A stretch of 64,000 nucleotides of DNA from Flammula alnicola (lineage: Eukaryota; Basidiomycota; Agaricomycetes; Agaricales; Strophariaceae), in contig JADNRV010000007.1 of the NCBI GenBank assembly GCA_015499995.1, positions 434,001 to 498,000 of the forward strand. The letters are read 5' to 3'. This document shows, one piece after another, positions 36,668-47,241 of this stretch. The notes below the pieces were generated by a model that ran no database searches, was not told where the DNA came from, and saw nothing but the letters and a program-made list of their open reading frames with translations. The position numbers were made by a program, and so were the translations under genes. Every line of letters begins with the position of its first letter. The stretch's first letter is position 1.

Positions 36668-39175
36668 ATGGCATCCTCTGGCTCTGAACAGCCTAGTGTC
36701 TCTGAAATTCGTGAGAAGACTTTCGAAGTCTTTAAGAAACGGCCTTGTCTTTTTCAGATCGAACTTTGCAGAGCCCAATTAGCTGCGCGTCCCATCTCTC
36801 AGGATATCATCAGTGTTGCTGCGACAGGATCTGGAAAAACTTTGACTTTCCTTATGCCTCTCCTTTTTAATGGGGGAAAATTTGTTCTCATTATCACAGC
36901 CTTGAACATTCTTGGAGATCAATTTGTCACGCAGGCCACAGAAGCTGGCTTCTCTTCAATAACCGTCACAAGTGAGAATGATACAGATACCACTTTCGAG
37001 GTATGTATACAACAAAACTATGATTTAAAAGTACTCATTCAACTTAACCCACCTCTAGAGCATCAGGAAATTCCAATTCCGCGTCATTGTGATCAACCCC
37101 GAAATCTTTACAAAACGAGGTGGACACTGCCAGAAAAGACTATGGCCACATAAACCTTTTAGAGATCAGCTCTTTAATTTTGTACTCGATGAAGGGCATT
37201 GTGTTACGCAATGGGGATCCACCTTCCGTCCAGAATATGCTGAAGTTGGGCTTGTCCGCTATTTCGTCCCCGAAGTACCAATGTTCATTACCTCGGCAAC
37301 AATTCCGCATTCCATGATTGCATCACTCAAAGAAACCCTGCATCTCTCCGACAACCTACTTTTTTTTCAGCGGTCAAATGACCGACATAACATATCATTC
37401 TCAGTGTGGAAAATGAAATATCCCCAGAATTCATATCAGGATCTCGCTTTTCTGATCCCAAAAGATTGGAAAGCTGGAGACCCTATTCCAAAGAAATTTA
37501 TGGTCTTTTTTAACAGCAAAAAAGAGGCCGAAGACGCTTGCATTTTCTTACGCAGTCTTATGCCTCCTGATCTGCGAAGTAAAATTATGTGGTTTCATGC
37601 TGGAATGACCCAATCTTTCCGGACTGAAGAAATCGAGTCATTCAAGAATGGAGAAACATGGGGCCTTGGTTTAACTGACGTTGGTGGCATGGTGAGGTCA
37701 AGTTTACATTTTTGCTTTTGCGTTAAAATTGACAGAGAGCAAACAGGGCCTAGATATTCCAGACGTCCAAATCATTGTTCAATGGAAAGTCCCGAAGGAC
37801 TTGAACACATTAATGCAACGTTTCGGAAGGGGTGGTCGAAACTTCAGTCTCGAGGCAACCGCAATTTTGATTGCTGAACCAAAATGGTTTTACGATGAAC
37901 ATCTCAAGAAATGCGAGAGAAATTTGAAGAGAAAACGGGCCAGGCAAAATACCAACACACATCGAGATGTAAAACATCGAAAATTAGGCGAGACTGGCAC
38001 TGGAATTCACAGCCATCAAAGAACCAACAGGATGAGTACTCAAATCAGAGGAGACGGCGATGCAACCACTGATGAGGAGGCATCGGATCTGGAGCCTGAG
38101 GAGGCATCCAATGTGAACACAACCATTTTGGACGACATCATAATGGGCAAAAATCCTCAGGAAGTCGAAGAAAAAATCCTCAGGATCGGTGAAACTACCA
38201 AGAAGCAGTCGTCAAAGAAAAGAACCATTGACAATGCGATGAAGCTTTTTATCAATGCAAAGTGGCTATCAGGGAGGAAGCGCTGCCGACGATATCACTC
38301 CAATCGATACTATGATAATGATAAAATTAGTAAGCCTACACTCCTTCCTCCGCTAATCCCACCATGCTAAATCCATCCTCAGCTCCAGCCTCAGAATTTT
38401 GCTGTGAACGTTGTGCGCCCAAGATTCCTCCAAAATGTTGTGACCTTTGTCACCCAGATGAAGTTACAGCAATGATTCCCAGCGGTTCTTACGAGCCACC
38501 AACTCACCCACGCGCACCTACAAAAATCAAGGACTGCGAATTCACTCTTTCAACAAAAGAAGAACATTTGAAAGACCAACTCCTGAAATGGCGTGAAGAA
38601 ACAGCAGTCAAGCTATGGGGATCAACCGAGTTCTTTCCCGCAGACATGCTTTTGCATGTCACCGTTGTCGACCGGATTGTGCAACTTGCACATGCACATG
38701 CTATCACGACCGTCACTGATCTATCCAACCAAACACATTGGGCCTTCTGCGACCGTTATGGAGATGTTATCGTTGACTTCGTGAGAACTATCTGTCCTCA
38801 ACCAGTTGCTGTCGTGCAATCCGAGTCACCGTTTGTATCCGCTCCTTTGATTCTTCCTCTATCTCTGACACAGCCATTACCGCTTCAACCTGCGACATTT
38901 GTCAATTTCTTCAATATGCCTCCCTTACCAGTGAATGCTGCTAAGCCTCAAAAAACTCGAGCCCCACCAACGTGCAGCCGATGTGGAGTTCGCGGCCATA
39001 AAAGTAAGTCAATCAGTTGTACTGTACTTTGTCATTGATTTAACATGCACTACCAGTGAATAGTTTATCTTGTCCTCTCAACAATAAGGGAATGATTGTT
39101 TCTGGTGATGAAAATATTGCTTCTGGTTCAATTTTGCGGCCAGGTGAGTACCCAGATAATTTGTTTAAGAAATGA
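36668..39175 (+). CDS. RecQ-like DEAD/DEAH helicase with Cys-rich/zinc-knuckle tail (element-encoded)
   Basis: Five exons (36668-37000, 37059-37691, 37747-38329, 38383-39003, 39057-39175) give 762 residues in one frame. Motifs: Walker A AATGSGKT (about 51-58), DEGH box (155-158), SAT (motif III), GGMGLDIPDVQ formed across an intron, and QRFGRGGR (motif VI, 346-353). After the helicase core come an acidic/basic linker, a Cys-rich patch (FCCERCAPKIPPKCCDLC) and a C-terminal knuckle (CSRCGVRGHKMNSLSC) that could bind DNA or RNA. It lacks an obvious RQC/HRDC pair, unlike cellular RecQ/Sgs1. It lies within the TIRs, convergent with the DUF6589 gene, whose coding end it overlaps by 11 bases. Its role in transposition is inferred. 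Confidence 0.85.
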
Positions 39176-41852
39176 CGTTCAGATCCTCATATTCAATCTC
39201 TTCAACCAGATTCTCTTCTTCTGTAGTTTCCACCCCCCCAGACTTCTCCGTTTGAAAAACACGCATACCATCTCGGAAATGATCAGTCAATTTGCAAGAA
39301 GTTCGCTTTTCGTTGAGTTCATGTGCTCCATGTTGTTCAAGAAGATCGCAGAGAACATTCAAAGTGTTTTGAATATTGGGAGGTGCGTGACGAACACTGC
39401 GATGCATAAGATGGAAGTTCTCCTCGATTATCTTGTGGATGTGCCGAAAGACTTCAATCAGAGGTGACTGTTTCAATATCCATTCGAACGTTCTTGCTGA
39501 ACCTGAACTCCCATAGGTTACCTATTTAATAAACGAGATTTTACACCACTATGACAGCACTCAAGACTTTTAGACCAACCTTTGTGAATAGGTTAAGAAG
39601 TTCGTTCAGCCAATCAGCCCCTCGAAACCCATCAACTTTGCCTGTCGGATTGACCAACCAATTCATTCGGATAGCATGCCTAGCAATATCAATCAAAACC
39701 AGCACCGCAAACAAGAGCATTAGAAGCTACGTACCTTAGTCTTTCGTTGTAAACATACTGCATGTCGTTCATTATCTTGATCAGATAGACAGCGTATTTG
39801 TGCTTTCGAACACTTTTAAAAACAAGGGCCCAATGAAGGAATGTAGCTTCCACTCGACCAATGTCTCCGTGTTTCATAGCATGTGCAAGTTCAACATATT
39901 GAAGTAATCGCGCCAGAATCAGTGAGTTGTTTCGAAATTCTTGATCGTTGCAGTCCGGTTTATCTAAGTATATTTTCGCTAGATCAAGGGAAATATTCTC
40001 GATATCAGCCCACTTGAGATTCAGTCGCTTTGCGAAGTCTTTCAATTCCTTGCAGTCAGGATAATCCTTTCTGACTTTGACCCTCCAGCAATCCAGTATT
40101 CTTGCAAATGCACATTGGTGGGCTACTTCATGCATCAGCCGGAATGAGTATTTACTCGCAATCTTTCCAGAATCGTGAGGCCTAATTTTACAGATCTGCG
40201 AGAATAGGGTATTTGGACCCTCGCGGACTGCTTTCGGTTCGATAAACATTCTCCATAGGGCATCACCGCAACCCATCAAGTAATGGAAGAGTCCCATGAC
40301 ATAGACGACGAACTGCAGTCGGCGAGTGGGTTTTTTTTCGATGGATCTTGATCTTTTAATTCCATCAATTAACTCTCCTGTCCTTAGATCACCATGCCAG
40401 AGGCTGACGTACTCGCTGATATCTTCTGCCATGGGGAAGTCCTCGGGGTCGCCAAGATTCGCCTGCTGACACAGATTATTGATGATCTCAGCCTGCCCAT
40501 CATTTGTGGATTGGTTGATATCCATTGAACGACAAGGGATATGCAAGGTTTTGGCTACAGGTATCTGATAAACAGTCTCCGGAGAACCGAGATCGTTGCT
40601 GAATTTTTTGAACTCCTCGCAGAATGAAACCAACGTGTAGCGAAAGTGCCAAGCAAGTATCCGTATTTCACGACATGGACTTGACTCTGGTTGAGTCACT
40701 GCATGGGCGTGCGGCAAGCAGTCGACCCAGGTACGTGTTGGTTTCCGATCCTGTTCTAGGATATGAGGGTTTAACGGGTTGGACCTCCAGAGCTCTTCGG
40801 AACATTTCAGATCATCCGCAGTCACGCCATGGGCAAGAGGGAAGACCAGCGCAGATGTTGCATGTTTAAGAGTAACCCCCGGTTTTTCGACTGTGGGCTG
40901 CGAGGACTTGAAGTCCATATCGAAGTTGTCGTACACAAATGAACCGAGCATAGTTCGTGCAAGTTCCTTCACTTGTATATGGGCTTTAGCGGATAAGGAA
41001 GTAATCATTTTATGAATCGACGTTTGGGATATCGAGAGCCCTGCGTGCGCAAGCATCTCAACGACTAGCTCTGGGGTTGATGTCGAGTGGCAGAAAATGC
41101 CAATAATAGATGCTATCGGGTTACACTTTTGGTTCGTAGTCACCAGCAACATGGAAATGATAATAACCCTTCTCTTTACAACAGATTAACGTCAACAATT
41201 CATTTGATTCTAATTTTTGAACAAGAAAAAGACGTACAAGTTGATCTACAGCCTGATTGCGATTCCTTGCTCTCCGTTGTCGTTTGGATTGCAGGCTTTC
41301 AGGATCGCCACCGTCATCCATTTTGGACATGTCCTCAAGCTCAGGCTCTGTATCCTGTTCCAAGTATTCGTCCTCATCATCCCAGAATCCGTCGGCCATG
41401 CTCCCAGCAGCATCCTTCCGAGTCTCCGTAGCCAGGTATTGCGCGCGCCGACATTCTCTCGCTGGATCACTTGTCAATAGACAACCTATTGTCCGCCATA
41501 GCAACGGTGTCTCGCTCCGGAGTTCTGCAGCCATTTCCTCGATTGAAAATGCCTCGAGTTGTGCTGCCGACGCAGTTTTAGCACTGAAGTGCCAACCAGA
41601 CTGCTTGGAGGCCATTTGTGCTATCTCGGACATCAGAATCTCGGTGCACAGAAGCAGGCAGGTACTCAGAATTGGTTCTCGAGTGTCTTTGTGATTGAAT
41701 AGGGCATTTATCAGATCTGGACATTCTGCGATGAAAAAGTGTCGTGTAGCCGAGTCTTCAAAGGTCGGTTCACCCAGAAAGAATTCGAGAAAGTCCTTTA
41801 TTGTATGGCCTTGTAAAGCCAGAAGTACAGACGTAGCAATTTTAAGGTCCAT
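39165..41852 (-). CDS. DUF6589-like protein, candidate transposase (element-encoded)
   Basis: Four exons (41852-41238, 41173-39735, 39679-39580, 39521-39165) join in frame to 836 residues. The sequence resembles the agaricomycete DUF6589 family: TNQKCNPIASIIGIF, YDNFDMDFK, VEKPGVTLKHATS, LWHGDL, RLQFVVYVMGLFHYLMGC and RILDCWR. Conserved acids at about D287/D290 (YDNFD), D467 (HGD) and E554 (MHEVAH) could form an RNase H-like catalytic triad; this is inference from spacing and from the element context. The C-terminus is acidic (TTEEENLVEEIEYEDLN). The start codon lies 230 bases inside the right TIR. It is the only plausible transposase in the element. Confidence 0.78.
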
Positions 41853-41925
41853 GGAAAGATTGGAAAGGTCTTGTAGCTCGGAGTCAGATTGACTATTGCA
41901 TCGATGACGCGGCTCTCAAATTGAA

Positions 41926-42082
41926 CTGGTTTGCGCTTGATCAGCAATTCACACGCCTGTGGCTGACATTGTTTGCCAGCCGTCGTTGGGAGTTCGTCAA
42001 AAATTAAAGTTAATATTACAAAGCTTTTTCGCACAGTCACGTAGCAGGATGGAACTCCCAACGACGGATGGTTAGGAGCCTG
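41926..42082 (-). repeat. Right terminal inverted repeat
   Basis: Inverse of 36366-36529. The identical blocks are at 42055-42082 and 41935-42005. The 13-base word appears at 41980-41992 and 42055-42067, so the element carries four copies in symmetrical arrangement. Confidence 0.9.
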
Positions 42083-42091
42083 GTTATGCCT
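42083..42091. repeat. Right 9-bp target-site duplication
   Basis: GTTATGCCT, identical to 36357-36365, immediately after the terminal ...GGAGCCTG. Confidence 0.85.
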
Positions 42092-42108
42092 CACCATTTG
42101 TCGATAAA

Positions 42109-42958
42109 ATCTGGGAGTTGGAAACCACGGCTGGGTCCACGGCGATCAGAACGGCGGCAAAGTCCGGCAGTCAGGTGAGCGCGGCCGTCCTGATGTGTCC
42201 TCGCGCCTCCTCCGACTCGCGCGTCGCTTCCTTTCTCCTCCGGTCCATTTTCCCGCCTCTCTTCATGTGCGATACCTACACGCCAACTGAACAACTGCCA
42301 AAACTTGCACCAGAATTTGCCTCGATGGCCGTATTATCGTCGACAACGAACGCGGCAGCGGCGGCAACATCATTGCATTGAGGAGAGGTAGCGGTGATAC
42401 ATGTACGACCAAGAGAGGTAGCAGTGGCATCAGCGCACGTACAACGGCGGCAGTGGCCCACGACCAGGAGATATAGCAGCAACCCAAAGCAGAAGCCCCA
42501 CCACCACCCTTTCGATGCGATGTCGGAGACGAGGGCGCAGGAGCAAAACCGAAGGCGCTGGAAAGCGACCCGAGGTGCAGCAGCATTTGTATACTGCTGG
42601 CGCTCGCGGATCTTCGTGCTGTCTCACCACCCTTACCTCTTCGTCGAAGCGCCGTTACTGTCTCCCCGACTTCATCACTCCACCCTCTTCATTTGGCAAT
42701 GGCCAGCCACTCTTGCGTCGCCACACAGCTCTACCTTAGGACCCGCCTTTCCTTAATACCTTTTTCAGTGTTACATAGTAGCATATAGTCATTGAATTAT
42801 ATCTTGATCTGATTCCAGAGAACACGAAGGCGGAGAGGCGTTCCCATTATCCCCTAGCGCGCAAGTCCCATGACCGGGTGGAAAGTCGCCGCCATCCCGC
42901 CGCTGCGATCGCCGTTGCGATCGCCGTTTTTTGATGCCGTTTTTTCCAACTCCCAGAT
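42109..42958. mobile_element. MITE-like insertion with degenerate inverted ends
   Basis: ATCTGGGAGTTGGAAA at 42109-42124 recurs inverted at 42943-42958. The similarity continues inward through ACGGCGATC and AACGGCG blocks (to about 42157 and 42906). The interior of about 750 bases is GC-rich with CGG/GCA triplets and ORFs of no recognised family. No target duplication is clear. Probably an old non-autonomous element. Confidence 0.5.
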
Positions 42959-42977
42959 GTCCTCCATTTGTCAGAAA

Positions 42978-43657
42978 GTTCCGGATTTCGAGAGTCCGAA
43001 CCGCCGCCAATCCGCCTGTCCGCCTCCTCATCGAATCCCGTGATCAGCGCGCCTTCCCGTAGACGCGCCTCGCGCCACCTCCCCGCCTTGTATAGGTACC
43101 TGTATTCATCTGCATTTCTTACAATATATATATATTTTTATCGTTGAATTAGCGTGCGCCTACAGCGCCCGTATCAGGGGCGGTAAACAGCCGTATTTTG
43201 CGATTTAATCACCTTCCCGATGTGAAGTCTGAACATTCTGAACCCGTACCCCACCCTCGTACGGTATTTCTTTTCCCAGAACACAAAGATGGGTCTCGCC
43301 TTGTGCATAAATGCAGGACCACCCTTTATCCTCAAGATTTATGTCGCTTTTGCCTTAAACTTGCTCCTTGCGAGCCATCATCCGTTTTGTGCCTGCCATT
43401 TTGTCGGGTTTCTGCTCTAATCACCTTTTCTACTCTATCAATACAGTTACAGCCATAATATTCATGGCGTGGACCTCCGCGGGATCCACAGGACGCGGGG
43501 GGGGGGGGGGGAAATAATTCCCAACTAACTATTAGTATTGGGCGGGCGGTGGCTAAGATAGTAGAAAGTGATGAAATTTCACTGATGAGATAAGCGAAGT
43601 TAGGCGGACAGGCGGACAGGCGGATCGGCGGCAGTTCGGACTCTCGAAATACGGAAC
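42978..43657. mobile_element. Second inverted-repeat pair, possible MITE remnant
   Basis: About 48 bases beginning GTTCCGGATTTCGAGAGTCC (42978-43025) recur inverted at about 43612-43657 with a few mismatches. Between them lie an AT dinucleotide tract near 43128, a 15-base G-run (43497-43511) and no gene. A short GTCCTCC(C)ATTTGT motif lies in direct orientation outside both ends and may be part of an older target duplication. Confidence 0.45.
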
Positions 43658-44034
43658 GTCCTCCCATTTGTGATCATTTCCGAAATTCACTGAGAGGAAA
43701 AGGGACTCGCCATGCAAGGCCCAGCCACAGATGTTCGAAACCTTGTGACCACCAGTCCTCTGGTATGGACTTGGAGCAAAGTGGGAATGAACAAAGGAGA
43801 CCATGAAATTCCGCAGTTCCGCAAGTGTTCTTCTAGATTTATGGAGTTACAGCTGATGCCCTCCGTTACACAATTCTAGGTAGGTATAGATTAACGAAAT
43901 GTTCATAAAATAATGGAAGTAATGGAAGTGAGCAATTAAATATGGTTTGTCACCTGCATCTATCGCAAGTGCAATGAAGGAAAGCTCGAAAGGGAAAGAT
44001 CTAGAGTAGATGAAGGCACTGGGTATCGATGAGA
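43658..44034. other. Spacer right of the repeat cluster
   Basis: AT-rich sequence running into the 3' flank of the thioesterase gene; no gene recognised. Confidence 0.35.
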
Positions 44035-45619
44035 TTACAGTTTTGCTTGGGCTTTCGGTTCTGCGGGGTCTCTGACGTTGGCACGGACGACGCCTTCTTG
44101 CGTGGTCACTGCCACTAGAGTGCCATCTCGCGTGAACATCTACGAATAGACACTGAGATAAGATTCTGTCGCCCTCGAGAAGTTCGTGAGTACCACCTAC
44201 CCTTCCATGAACGATACCACGACCTGAGCCTGCGCGAGGGCACTCCATCTACATTTCAGGTGGTAGATGATGAGCAAAATAGGAGATGAAAGAGATGATG
44301 GAACGTACCTCGTAAAGCAGCCAGTCACCTGCGTCGAAATCATTACTTTAAAACAAATAAAATAAGTCAGCAATGTTGTCTCCATATCTTCCTGGTATGT
44401 AGGGAGAAATACTTACTTGTAGAACCATATAGAATGGTCAAGAGTGGACTAGCAGAGGCACAAGATATGTCAATCAGTACAATGGACATTGTACGGACAA
44501 AGAGGAAGGCAGAATTACAAGCATGCTCAGTGATTTTGGTCCTTTGGCTCCTCGCCTCAGTCCTATGATGCGTGATGCAGAAGAGATACTGTTATTTGAT
44601 ATATGAGTTCCAGATGCATTTAGTTTTCAGCACAACGCACAAATGCATGTCGGATTCATAAGCTAAGATACACTAGAAAAAATGAAGCAGTCAGTCACGG
44701 TGACTCGATGAATGCAGAAAACAAGCTCGCCTTCTGGAAAGGCGCTTCATATTTGGGGATATCCCGTGCTTTCATCCAGTACATATACCTCACCGTGCCT
44801 TCTTTATTGACGTAGTGCTCCTTCGCCACCTTAATCGAAATGGGGCTGCGCGAACGTTCCTACAACAAAGTATGCATACCATAGGTACCCCCACAGAGAT
44901 TTAAGCGGTAAATCACGGTAACGTACATTCAGTGCCTCCTGGAATAGCTTAACGACGTCTGGACTCGACTTCGGGTTCTGAATTACACGTTCATAGTGAG
45001 TTTCTTCGTCCTCGCATTGCTCCGGAGGTGAGACATCGGGCATAGGCCATTGGTGAGTCGGCTGCCACGGCTCTGGCTTTTGGAATGAGCAGAGCATAAT
45101 GAATATGATGTGGCCATTCTGCACGGCCTTTACTGAGCGCGTGACGTAGGACTTTCCCTCGCGCAGCCTCTCAACACTGTAGATGATCGGCGTAGAAGGG
45201 GACGCGCTCGTTAGGAAATAACACTGTCAACATGGTCAGTAACAATCCAAGACACCAGTGCATGGGTGCAACGTACATGCATTGACTGTGGAGAGATGAA
45301 AGGAGCCGTCCGCATTAGCATTGCACATTCGCAAGTCGAAACTAAGAATCGGTACCGACATGCAAGGCCAAGGAGGAATCTACGCAATTCGTAGCTGAAA
45401 CTAACGCCTGGCTGATCACTTGCCTAATCGGTGGTTGCGTTCAGTGGTTTTAGAGACTGGGAGAGGTTAGAATACTCACCCTCCAAACACACCCCGAGCA
45501 CGTAGTGGTAGCCACAGGGATTTAGAGCGAAACAGGTTCACTTCGATCTGTTCCACCTCCAGCGACGCTGATATCTGTTCATGTTCTGTTTGGTTCAAGT
45601 CGTTCACGATGTCAGACAT
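44035..45619 (-). CDS. Acyl-CoA thioesterase II (TesB/ACOT8 type), peroxisomal
   Basis: A double-hotdog thioesterase that hydrolyses acyl-CoA to free fatty acid and CoA. The N-terminus (LEVEQIEVNLFRSKSLWLP, then RGVFGGQVISQAL) and middle (YSVERLREGKSYVTRSVKAVQNG, then IIFIMLCSF) match the family. The C-terminal half includes LDHSIWFYN and RGIVHGRV. At least six short introns. The protein ends in -AKL, a type 1 peroxisomal targeting signal, pointing to beta-oxidation support in peroxisomes. The ATG at 45619 (MSDIVNDLNQ) was chosen because family similarity begins soon after; an in-frame ATG at 45733 would add 38 residues. Confidence 0.87.
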
Positions 45620-46059
45620 GCTTGCGGGTAAGACTTGAGACGAAAATCTATGTGAATGCGGGAAGACAAGATAATTCACGAGTCTGCACTTGAATTCGAC
45701 TTTCACCGATCGGCATGGTATCCGGTCCGGCAATATATTACTACCCGAGTGCCGACCATTGAGCGCTCAGCCCAATCAGCTCTGCAGAGCTCTACGGCGT
45801 GCAATAGCTACAGTTACCGGGGGTCAACCACATTGTTAAGTAAGACGACATACGTATAGGCTCGTCCTAGAGGTTACTGTTTTCCGATCCAGAATGGCTG
45901 AATCTCTGATGTTCATGTTGCCATTGATGGACTTCACCTTGGAAGGCAGGCTTAGCATGTTCGGCCTCCATATCCCAAGCAGCAACTCCTTTGCCCCGTG
46001 TTCCGCAAACATCTGCCTGCATGCGACCTGAGCTTGAACAAAAACTCGCGACAAGGCCA
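45620..46059. other. Spacer between thioesterase start and Rad14 stop
   Basis: 440 bases that must hold the thioesterase promoter and the Rad14 3' end. Short overlapping minus-strand ORFs (45836-46166) run into the Rad14 coding region in other frames and are shadows. Confidence 0.4.
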
Positions 46060-47241
46060 TCATAACTCTTCGACTTCGATCGCGAAGCCACATTCATGGC
46101 ACACCTGCTCCCCAATGCCGTTGGAAACCCCTTCCACCGGGCCAAATACATGCTTGTGTTCTGCATCCTTGCGTCGTTGCCAAATACCCTCCTTTGTCCG
46201 CTTCCGCAATTCCTTCAAACTCTGTTCGAATTTTTTGTTCTTTTTCTTTTTCTTCTCCGCTGTTCTTCGCTCAAACTCTGCATCCAAAGCTTCCGGGGAT
46301 CCCCATTTTTTCCAGGCGAAATCTTCCACTTGATATCGCAAGAACAGCATCATGTTCGCATATGTGGATGCATGAGGATTAGCTTTAAGAAGATGGGGCA
46401 TTGCTTCCTCATCTCGGAGTTCCGCTAAAGAAAATCATGAGCATTTTGTTAAAGACCTTGGCTCGTTTTAAGGGCTCACGGTCCGTCAGCAGATAATCCT
46501 GGTCAAGCGTTAGTATATGGCGAGTAAGTAGCAGGAGATGTTCACGCATACATCTTTGCACTCTGTTTTCGTCAACAGGCTGTATTTTTCTGGCTTCTCA
46601 TTTTGACAGCCTTTGCAGACAAGACAATTGAAAACCTTCATGAAAGTGGGGTCAATATCCATTGACTGACACTCTCTGCATTTAGGGTTCATTGCAGGAT
46701 CGAGGAACATAGCTATTGGGACGTTAAGGCTGACTATGAGAAAAATTTCAGGACAAAAAGCAACGGTAGCGCTCACGTATATCGAGGTTGTGCACATTTC
46801 TCTGCTTCTCGCGTTCACGTTCCTTTCTCTTCAAATCATCATCGTCTTTTTTGCCATCGTCCATCAGAAACCCTCCCTTTGAATTGACCATCTTGGACAA
46901 ATCATATTCGAAGTACGTCCCGAGTCGCGAGTCGCGTTTCAATGGCTTAGAGGACGATGCCACAGGTGCTGTGGGTGAGCCTTGCCCCGCTGGTGTGACA
47001 GTCAGCAGTCGTTTGTTATTAAGGTTCGCCGAGGAGGACGGATGAGCCTCTTGTTCCTTCTGACGCTGAGCGGCTTTAGCTAAAGAGTAGATGGATGAGC
47101 AAGATATTATTTAGCAGGACACAATTCTGGACCTTTCAGTCGATTTATCTCAATTTGCTTTACATGCTCCGGAGTGGCTTGTAAATGAGAGGTATCAATG
47201 GGTCGGCGTGGAGGCGTAGAAGGTCTTTCATTGTCAGCCAT
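46060..47241 (-). CDS. RAD14: DNA repair protein Rad14/XPA
   Basis: Damage-verification factor of nucleotide excision repair in the nucleus. The N-terminus (MADNERPSTPPRRP) is disordered. Next come LGTYFEYDLSKMVNSKGGFL, the conserved XPA lead-in, and the zinc finger CRECQSMDID...CKGC with spacing C-x2-C-x17-C-x2-C. The DNA-binding basic domain follows (PEKYSLLTKTECKDDYLL, NMMLFLRYQVEDFAWKKWGS, a lysine-rich helix). The tail HKHVFGPVEGV ... CHECGFAIEVEEL carries a further CxxC typical of fungal forms. About five introns, all compatible in frame. The start at 47241 is the first ATG of the disordered leader. Confidence 0.92.

Larger units (their letters stand above)
36366..42082. mobile_element. 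5.7-kb TIR transposon carrying RecQ-like helicase and DUF6589-like genes
   Basis: The element is 5717 bp long. It is bounded by inverted repeats of about 160 bp starting CAGGCTCCTAACC, and flanked by a perfect 9-bp duplication, the footprint of cut-and-paste insertion. Inside are two convergent genes with intact reading frames: a 762-residue RecQ-like helicase (+) and an 836-residue DUF6589-like protein (-). No MULE, hAT, Tc1 or KDZ transposase was recognised. The 9-bp duplication and long TIRs recall Mutator-like elements, but the protein does not look like a MULE transposase to me. Intact genes and matching ends suggest recent insertion and possible autonomy. Confidence 0.85.

Noticed and set aside
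36668..39175. Helicase as a resident host RecQ/Sgs1 gene
   Set aside because: It lies wholly between TIRs, has an unusual Cys-rich tail and shows no clear RQC/HRDC region.
36366..42082. Helitron interpretation, because of the helicase
   Set aside because: The helicase is RecQ-like rather than Rep/Pif1, and the long TIRs with a 9-bp target duplication are not Helitron features.
42394..42756. Overlapping ORFs on both strands in the GC-rich triplet region
   Set aside because: Both strands stay open because of CGG/GCA-rich composition inside a repeat; no family resemblance.
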